Positions 56,150-64,000 of a stretch of DNA of 64,000 nucleotides are shown here, in pieces (within the stretch, counting starts at the first letter, position 1; every line of letters starts with the position of its first letter). The DNA lies in contig NW_025860098.1 of NCBI RefSeq assembly GCF_002878395.1, forward strand, positions 12,272 through 76,271, read 5' to 3'. This DNA comes from Capsicum annuum (lineage: Eukaryota > Streptophyta > Magnoliopsida > Solanales > Solanaceae). A program made the position numbers and the translations under genes. The notes below the pieces were generated by a model. It worked only from the letters and a program-made list of their open reading frames with translations. It did not search any database and was not told the origin of the DNA.

Positions 56150-57056
56150 GCTAACATGGTTTATGTTAGTTATATTAACCTCCCTACAGATTACAGATTT
56201 TAGAACAGAAGGGTCTTAACAACAAGGCTTTTATAAAACTAAGTGTAAAGGCTCACAACTTAATTTAGTTTATGCTTTACAGAAAGATAATAGTTACAGA
56301 TTTCTGTTTTTAAATTTCAGATATAGAAGTGAGTCCTTTCTACACTTAGACAGTATGATTTAAAAATAGAGCACTAGTACAACTTTTAGAACTAAATGTT
56401 ATGACTCACTAGATTTATAAAGTATGCTTTCCTATTCATGATTTCAGATTTTAGTGTTTCAGATTTTCCATCTTGTGTGAGTTATTTACATTTATCATGC
56501 ATTATTTTACAAACTATGATGATGAGATAATGTTTTACTTATGCATTTCATCCCCATATTCTTAGTACATCCTCAAAGTACTGATCTACATATAAGTATA
56601 TATGATACAATATCTCATATTGTAGGTTCAGGTACTCAGTATCAACAGTGTAAATTGTTCGAGCATCTTCATCTACATATGACAGTTGGTGAGTCCTCAT
56701 AGTTTGGGGGCTTATTCATTCAGATTTTCCCGCTTATTAGTTTATATGATTCAACATTCTTTTCAAATAGTTTGAGTTAACTTGGGGTTTGTCCAAGTGA
56801 CTCTCTATTTATTTGTAGTAGAGGCTAGTCAGACTGCTAGATTTGATTCAAATTTTTAGTATTGAGTTTTCATACATTACATTCAGAGTATTCTCAGCTA
56901 TCTTAGACAGTTTTCTGAATTTTAGTATGGTTATGCATCTATATTTACATTATTATGAGACTCAGATTTAGTAGAAAGCAGATAGATTTAGCTTAAGCCT
57001 ACTCATAGTCTTGAGCATCGTGTGACATCTTGAGATCCAATTTCGGTGCATTATAA

Positions 57057-58498
57057 TGTAGCACCACACATTTTTGAGCTAGAAATCGGACTGTCGTTCC
57101 TATGTGTGTAAGCTCTAATCCCATGAATCCTATTTATATTCATGCACCATGATCTTTATCCTAGTGTGTTAAGTGATTATGAGGTGAAAAATGTTCTTTG
57201 AAATCACTTAGAGAAAAGTTGATCTAAGACTCTAAGAATCATCCAAAGTTTGATATTTCATTCTAGAAGGGTCAATTTTGAACATGTATAACTTTTGATG
57301 TATGTGGAATTTTTCTGCTCAAGACCTAACAAATTGTAGGTAATTGAGTTAGATTTCCAACAATACCAATTTCTCTTTACTTTGATACCTTAGAGAAAAG
57401 TTATGATAATTTTTGTCAGAACCAGTAAGCCACCGAGATAGTGTTAAATTTAATTTTGCAGGGTAGTTTAGACTTTCCCCACAACCCCAGGTCGTGTTAA
57501 AAGCTACCTAAAATGTTATTAGCACATTATATGCCCAAAATTATTTAAATCCAACAAGAAAAAAACCCTAACTCCTCCCCAAAAGATCAAGAATCAAACT
57601 CTTAAGTCAAGGTTTCCAAGAAACAAATCAAGATTCGGGTTCTATCTTTCAAATTTAGTCATATAAGGTATGTGAGGTTTTCCTAAACTACATGGACTTA
57701 TTTAAAATGTTTTAAGTATGGTTTAAAGTTATGGAAGCATTTATTGTAAAGGGTTTTGAATTTACAATAAGAAATATGCATTGTGAACCCTTTTGATGAT
57801 AATGTTTTGGTCTTGAGGCCTTCCCCTAAATTTGATTTTCGTTCATATATATGTGTGTATGTATTTGGGGTTTGAAAGTTGAATTAAGAGCATGAATATT
57901 TGTACTGGCTCTCTATTTATGGCCCCTTTTAATTTTTGCATGTTACGAATTGATAAATTTTATCTTTTGAAGCATGGTACAAATGTTTCTTGGCTATGGT
58001 TAAATGATTTGAGATTGATTATGAATTGCAGAGAGAGTGTTTTATGTTTCTTGGCTATGTTTAAATGATTTGAGATTGATTATGAATTGAAGAGAGAGTG
58101 TTTTACTTCTTGGGTAATTTTAAATATGTTTATTGAAAGAATTGCATGGTTTACTACCAAATAAGTGACCATCACAAGTTTAAGAATTGAAAAGGAGAAT
58201 TCTTGCATAAGTTTCCTTGTATTTTGAAATACTAATTCTCTTGTACTATTTGAATGATTTGGTGGTCCAAAAATTATGTTTTGAATGGAAAGAATGTAAC
58301 ATGATATTGTATGGCTTATATGACTTACAAGTCTTGATATGACGATACAAAATCAAACCAATGCCATAATAGACTCAGACTAGACTTTATTACAGAAAGT
58401 TTTAAGAAATAAGACCAATTTTCAGAAAGATGCATAATTTATAATGTTAAAAATGGGCTTAAAGAGAGTTAGATGGTTATCCAAAGAAGCCGTATGAG
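57057..58498 (+). repeat. Partial plus-strand LTR of a related family
   Basis: Starts TGTAGCACCACAC directly after the E7 LTR. It has the leader-like AAAAACCCTAACTCC...AAGGTATGTGAGGTTTTCC segment (about 57560-57685) in the position where E5 and E7 LTRs have AAGGTATGTGGGG. A short tandem repeat (about 57968-58050 and 58031-58105; TTCTTGGCTATG...GATTGATTATGAATTG) lies inside. Cut by E10 at 58499. Confidence 0.65.
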
Positions 58499-61067
58499 TG
58501 TTTAATGCCTCGAATTCTGAACCTCGAACGATACACAGTGCTAATGATACCAAAGGACCACTAGCTAACCCATGACTGTTACCTGCTGTGAGCACTGCAT
58601 AATAGAAATACTGTAATAACAATATAACTAAGATAAGTGCAGAAATCTGGCAAAAATCTGCCATAAGGTTCAAAACTAAAAAGCCTCTAAAACTGTCTGA
58701 ACTGTGGATTTGATGAGAAAATCCCCCAACTAACTCTATCTATTGAAAAACTAAATCTAATGAAATAATAAATAAAACATCCTCGACTGCTGAGGACTCA
58801 GTGCTAAGTCTACTGCTGTTAATTGATCTGAACTGCTAAGGGTGCTCTTAAGCCCATACATCTGAACCTATGGTATAAGACACCATAGATTAAGAGAAAA
58901 GTATGCGTCAGTATGTGTGGATGTATTCGTATACAAAGGGAGGTAAGCTGAATGCAAGGGTTCATATGTATGAATTATAACTGACTGAATAACATGAATA
59001 TGACTGTGTAAGAATACATGTATAAATACACTGTAACTAGAGTCATAAGGATTTTGAATATTAAGTCTACTGATAAAATGGATTACTGATAGCTGATAAC
59101 TGATATATTGTTTACTGAATGTATATGTCTAACAATCCTGATTCAGATGGAATCAACAGAGTTTCATTCTAAGTTGAGTGACTGCATCGATAGTCTTGAT
59201 ATTTGTAGCACTATTTGAGTTCTATTCTAAAGACTGAGACTGAGACTATGGGAAGTAATGATCAAGCCAACATGCCCTAAATAAGATAATACAGTTAAGT
59301 TGGGGTGCAATCTATAACCCTAATTAGAAGGGTGTCAATACCGCGCCACTGGTAAGGACAAGCTATGAGTGACCCTCATCTAACAGTTACTATAAGGAGA
59401 ACGGAAGGAGCCTCATCTAAAAGATTAAGCCACCTCATAAAACCTAACAGGTTTGATGACTCAACTTATACTGTCTATGTAGTTTTGGAATGAAAAGATT
59501 GTTTCTAAGAATAACACCCTCTACTATCAGGTGAGTTCCTATACTTGGGCTCACTCGGTGCTGAATCCTACTCCCATCTAAATAGACACTGAACTGAGTA
59601 TGCTGAACTAAACTATACTGAGTTCACTGATTTCCATTGACTGATGCAACACTATTAAAATCTTTTAACTGACTAAGTTTACTAAGACCACAGAGTACTG
59701 AATGGGACTCAACTAATAATGAAGTTACTGAGTTTTCCTGAGTTATGTAACTAACTGAATTCTACTGATCATGAATTGACTGAGAGTATCTTGGAAACCA
59801 AAACTGGCTCCAGGCACACTGCCAATTTATCGGGTATTAAATACCTCCAGGACTCGATTACATGAATATACATAGGACATGACACCACTTGAACACACGA
59901 CCATAATCAACAATTCATAATACAATCATTGGGGGGATTTTATGAAGCACTTTATATTCTTAATCTTTTATATGGATAGGAATGTATTCTAACATATCAT
60001 AATTTCACAAATCAAATCTCATGAGGATTCCATCAAACCATTGCAATTCATAGCTTTAGCATGGGAGTCAACTTAAACACATGGATCTAGCATGGGGTCA
60101 TTATATAGATCACAAATAGTCACAATTGCACAATTCATTCACTTAAATATTTTGTCAAACACCTAATGGCATAATCTTGTACTTGGGTATAGACAACATG
60201 GTAAAACATCATGACTATCCTATTTAGTTCATAATTCAAGAGATCGACATAAGAGAATTCAAATTCAACATACATGTTATCAGAATATCATGAAATACAA
60301 CAAAGATTTCAACTTGGAAATCCATACATTCACATTAACATGGATGAAATACAATCCACACCATGGAAATCACAATTCGTGATTTAAAATTGGTTTCTTA
60401 AGCTCCAAGGATGAAAGGGATATTTGGATTAACACTTTACATACATTGATTATTAGTTTCTTGAAGATTAACGCTGAAATCTCTTGGATTTAGATCTTCA
60501 ATTAAAACCCCAATGCTTGTTATTAAGGGAATTTGAGAGAAAACAAGTATAATTTTCTTAAGGAGAGATGAATCTAGTGTTTTAGGGCAATTTAGGGATG
60601 GAGAAATGACCTTTTTGCCCTTAAAATTTTGGGGTTGGAGTGCATAAATTTGGCCCAACCGGACTGGCCGGGGCGGGAGTGCATAAATTTGGCCCAACTG
60701 GACTGGCCGGGGCGGCGCCCTGGCTGGAGCACCGGACTAAGATGGATTGCACCTTTCCTTAAGCACTGTGATGAGCTGGGCGGCGCGGGCTAATCGCCTT
60801 AATCTACTTGTTTGGGAATCCAAACATGCCCTTACGCTATTCTAAAAATCTCAAAACTCACCCGAGATGTACTATTGACTTTTCCCTTTATTAATCAATA
60901 TAAAAATTGACAATTGAAGGTTAAAAATGTCATGAAATTAAACCTCGAACTTTGTAGGATTAAAATGAGACTAAGTCCTTAGTAATTGGCTAAAATTTTC
61001 TAAGTGTTGGATCCCTTGTCAAGCTATAAGGGTTGAATTTAGCCTTAGACTTTTACTGGGTCTTATA
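58499..61067 (-). repeat. E10 3' LTR, complete (2.57 kb)
   Basis: From TGTTTAATGCC (58499) to GGGTCTTATA (61067; TACA changed to TATA). The left flank ATGAG (58494-58498) would be one target copy; the other lies outside the window. The GC-rich block (about 60650-60800) contains a 39-bp tandem duplication. Confidence 0.85.
60637..60714 (-). repeat. 39-bp tandem duplication in the E10 LTR
   Basis: GGAGTGCATAAATTTGGCCC begins at 60637 and again at 60676, each continuing to GGACTGGCCGGGGCG with one difference between copies. A very recent slippage or duplication event. Confidence 0.95.
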
Positions 61068-61499
61068 ATATATACCCGTTGGGAACATTCATCCTCGAAT
61101 GAGATTGAATGAGAGGGGATAAATGATAAAATTAAGTACATACAGGACATGCACAACTGAAACATGATTTTGTGGCTGATATAACTATTAAGATGAGTCT
61201 ATTATACTAAACATGCATATCTGATGCATGAAAAACTAACTCATGAATGCGTGACTGGATTATTAATAAGCTGAGTTTCTCATACTGAGCATGCATATAT
61301 GATGCATGAATACATGACTGAACTAACTCATGAACATACGACGGAAGATGTATTGGTATTTGATACCAAGTTTGTAACTGAAATCTTAATATGAAACAGA
61401 ATAAGCTTAAGGAAAATTATGACCTTGGGTTAAGTTTGAATTTTCAGTGAAGAGTTGAGGATACTTGATCCGCCTATCTGCTTCTTCTTCCTAAGTAAC

Positions 61500-62900
61500 C
61501 CCCTCAACATACTGATTTTGCCAAAGAAATTTGACTACAAGAACTTATTTGTTCCTTAGTCTACGACTTTGATAGTCAAAGATTTTAATTGGGATTTTCT
61601 CATATGAGAGAAAGTTCTGAACATCTATTCTCATTTTAGGGACTACAACTGCTGGGTCACATATGCACTTCTTTAGCAAGGAGATATGGAATACTGGATG
61701 CAATATGGATAGATCGGAAGGCAATTCAAGCTCATAACCTACTTTGCTAAAGAGACTGAGTTTTGAAGTGACCGATATATCGAGGACTGAGTTTTCCCTT
61801 CTTGCCAAACCTCTTCACTCCCTTCATGGGAGAGATTTGTTTTATACGCAGAATCACCAATATCAAACTTGTGATCCTTTTTAAACACATCTACATATAA
61901 ATTTTGATGGCTCTGAGTAGTCTTGAGCCTTTCTCTGATCAGCTAAACCTTTTTTAAGGTATCGAACACCAAGTCAGACCCTATAATTATGGCCTCACCT
62001 ACTTCAAACCAACCTATTGGAGATATGCATCTCCTACCATTGAGAGCTTTAAATGGAGCCATATGAATACTGGAATGATAGTTGTTGTATTATGCAACTC
62101 AATCAAAGGCAACTCGTAATCTGAACTACCCTTGAAATTAATTGCTCATGCCTTTAGCATATCTTTCAAAGTCTGAATGGTCCTTTCTGCTTGACCATCT
62201 GTTAGAGGATGGAAGGCTGTACTGAGGTGGACTCGGGTACCAAGACCCTTTTGGAATGATTTCTAGAAATGAGAGGAGAACTGGGTACCTCTATTTGATA
62301 CAATGGACAATGGAACACCGTGTAATCTAACCAACTCCCTAATATTGAGTTTGTCTTAATCCTCTACTGAATAAGAGGTAAGGAATGGAAGAAAATAAGA
62401 TGATTTGATTATCCTGTCTATAATGACCCAAATTAAATTATGTTGACATGAGTATTAGGAAAACCCATCACAAAGTCCATGTTCTCTTCTTCCCACTTCC
62501 AAGTGGGAATACTGAACTCTTGCATGGACCCACTAGGATTCTAATTCTCAATCTTAATGCACATTGAGCACTTAGCCACAAACTCTGCAATGTCTCTCTT
62601 TATCCCACTCCACTAATAGATCTCCCAGAAATTGCGGTACATCTTAGTGGCCCTTGGATGAATAGAGTAATGCGACCATGTGTTTCTTCTATAATTCATT
62701 ACCTCAAGTCATCTATACCTAGAACGCATAGACAACCTTGATAATGAAATACTCCATCTCCTCATTAGGAAAAAACCTCTATCTTCTGATCCCTAGCTGA
62801 CTTCTTTAACTTGACTAAACTGGGATCTCTATCCTTCTTTTCCTTTACTTTGAAAACTAGAGATGATTCTGAACTTTTCTGAACCAACATACTACCTTCT
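61500..62900 (-). pseudogene. E10 integrase with chromodomain
   Basis: The open piece 61808-61545 includes YELELPSDLSILHPVFHISLLKK and YEKIPIKIFDYQSRRLRNK (chromodomain start). The GPY region is at 61780-61830. Catalytic-core codons are spread over 62040-62500 and the zinc domain over 62500-62720. Stops and frameshifts throughout. Confidence 0.8.
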
Positions 62901-63925
62901 GCTGAATTGACTAAGCGAACAACTAGTCGGGCTAGCTGATAAGCTTCCTAAGCTAACTTCTTCGTAGTGTCCTCAACGTAAGAAACACTACCTATAGACA
63001 GTCTACTAAGAGCATCAGCCACTACATTGGCTTTTCCCAGATGATAAAGGACACTCATGTCATAATCTTTCAAGAGATATAACCACATTCTCGGATGGAG
63101 GTTAAGGTATTTTTGAGAAAATACATACTGGAGGATGTTATGATCTGTGAACATATCCACATACACCCCATATAAGTAATGCCTCCAAATCTTCAAGGCA
63201 GATACTACGACTATTAATTTAAGATCATAAGTCAGGTAGTTCTTCTAATGGGGCTTAAGCTGTCTGGAGGTGTAGGCTATGACCTTACCATGCTTCTTGA
63301 GGATACAACCCAACCCTACTCTGGATGCATCAAAGTACACAAAAAACCCATCTTAACCATCAGGAAGAGTCAAAACTGGGGTTGATGTAAGTCAAGTCTT
63401 CAACTCCTTAAAAATCTTCTCACATGAATCTGACCACTGAAACTTGACTTTCTTTTGAGTTAATCTGGACATAGGGGATATGATTGAAGAAAATACTTTA
63501 ATAAACTGACGGTCATAGCTAGCCAAACCCAAGAAACTTTTGATATCTAATGGAGAGATGGGTTTGGGCTAGTTTTTCACTGCTTTAGTCTTTTATGGAT
63601 CCACTCTAATGCCATCACTGGAAGTAATAGACTAAGAAATGCTACTGACATAAGCCAAAATTTGTACTTACTAAATCTGGCGAACAACTAATGATTTCTA
63701 AGAGTCTGTAAGACTATTCTGATATGGTCTGCATGATCATGCTCACTGCAGGAATAGACAAGAATGTCATCTATAAAGACTATGTCTAATATGTCCAAGT
63801 ACTTCTGAAAGGCATGGTTCATCAACTCCATGAAAGCTGAAGATCAAAGGACATGACTAAGAATTCGAAGTGATCATACCGAGTTCTGAAAGCTATTTTC
63901 AAAATGTCTCTTTCTCTGACTCTGA
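62901..63925 (-). pseudogene. E10 RNase H and RT
   Basis: RNase H piece 63196-62948: [20 protein letters not shown] (catalytic FTDH kept) through GKANVVADALSRLSIGSV. The RT thumb and palm lie in 63400-63790; the palm box near 63755-63780 reads VFIDDILVY. The finger region ends at about 63925. Confidence 0.83.
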
Positions 63926-64000
63926 GCTGATATCAAGTTTGCAAAGAAAAATCTATGCATGAAACTGAATGTGTTTAAAGACATAAATGTATCAGGGAAT

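Larger units (their letters stand above)
48415..57055 (+). repeat. E7 3' LTR, split into three parts by two solo LTRs
   Basis: LTR pieces are 48415-49296, 52879-53567 and 56150-57055, together about 2.47 kb, the normal size. The joined text follows the E5 LTR (for example TAGTATTTAGCACCGAG at 53338, GGTTCAGGTACTCAG at 56625, end GTGCATTATA at 57055). A clear TATAAAAAGGGGG box is at 48906, preceded by the GC-rich block 48640-48870. Confidence 0.88.
61068..63925 (-). mobile_element. E10: minus-strand gypsy element, runs toward the window end
   Basis: A degraded polypurine tract (CCCAACGGGTATATAT on the minus strand, 61068-61085) is followed by 3' UTR, integrase, RNase H and RT in reverse. RT can be followed to the LRVRE-like segment near 63915. 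The last 75 bases of the window do not match the expected RT, so a further break is likely at about 63925. At 61355-61370 a phrase like GATACCAAGTTTGTAACTG resembles a PBS/LTR junction out of place. Confidence 0.83.

Noticed and set aside
61340..61375. A second primer site and LTR edge inside E10 (GATACCAAGTTTGTAAC).
   Set aside because: Only the CCAAG-TTTGTAA part matches; no LTR sequence follows and the flanks are the ordinary 3' UTR of the element.
1..64000. tRNA genes suggested by several GGTATCAGAGCC matches.
   Set aside because: These are primer sites complementary to initiator tRNA-Met at LTR or viral edges; no cloverleaf-sized gene surrounds any of them.

Overview
This is plant nuclear DNA: AT-rich, without a prokaryote-like gene array, and built almost entirely of nested, mostly broken Ty3/gypsy LTR retrotransposons plus an endogenous pararetrovirus (EPRV, family Caulimoviridae). 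The gypsy elements look like Tekay/Del chromoviruses: primer site TGGTATCAGAGCC, long LTRs of about 2.5 kb starting TGTAA and ending TACA, and gag-PR-RT-RNaseH-IN-chromodomain order. Together with a Cavemovirus/Solendovirus-like EPRV this suggests Solanaceae. That is an inference from family knowledge, not from a search. There is one 100-N assembly gap (14717-14816). I see no tRNA, rRNA or conventional multi-exon host gene.

Layout. 1-12340: a plus-strand gypsy element (E1) split inside its RT gene by a minus-strand element (E2, 543-7609) with a 5-bp target duplication. 12341-14716: AT-rich non-coding DNA with an imperfect tandem duplication and microsatellites, ending at the gap. 14821-23530: a genome-length EPRV on the minus strand (about 8.49 kb unit) bounded by 220-230 bp direct repeats that each carry the viral primer-binding site. 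It is decayed, but coat protein, movement protein, protease, RT/RNase H, a transactivator-position ORF, a candidate promoter and a duplicated set of small leader ORFs can all be followed. 23531-24590: a spacer with one small intact ORF of unknown family. 24593-28512: a second, plus-strand EPRV segment whose ORFs are largely open and chained by ATGA overlaps, cut off before RT and fused to a gypsy LTR remnant. The two EPRV copies form an inverted repeat.

28512-64000: further gypsy elements in alternating orientation. E4 (minus, 5'-truncated) is joined to E5 (plus, with a 2.03-kb tandem duplication and a central LTR), then E6 (minus, PBS and 5' LTR kept), then E7 (plus). The long LTR of E7 contains two solo LTRs (49297-52878 and 53568-56149), each with near-perfect 5-bp target duplications. 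A plus LTR fragment and E10 (minus, running off the window) follow.

No gypsy gene here is intact. The viral ORFs on the plus strand are the only long open frames. The most notable points are the inverted EPRV pair (a possible dsRNA/siRNA source), an apparently catalysis-dead second pepsin-like domain behind the viral movement protein, the duplicated small-ORF block upstream of the viral primer site, and a GC-rich hypervariable block at a constant place in every gypsy LTR.
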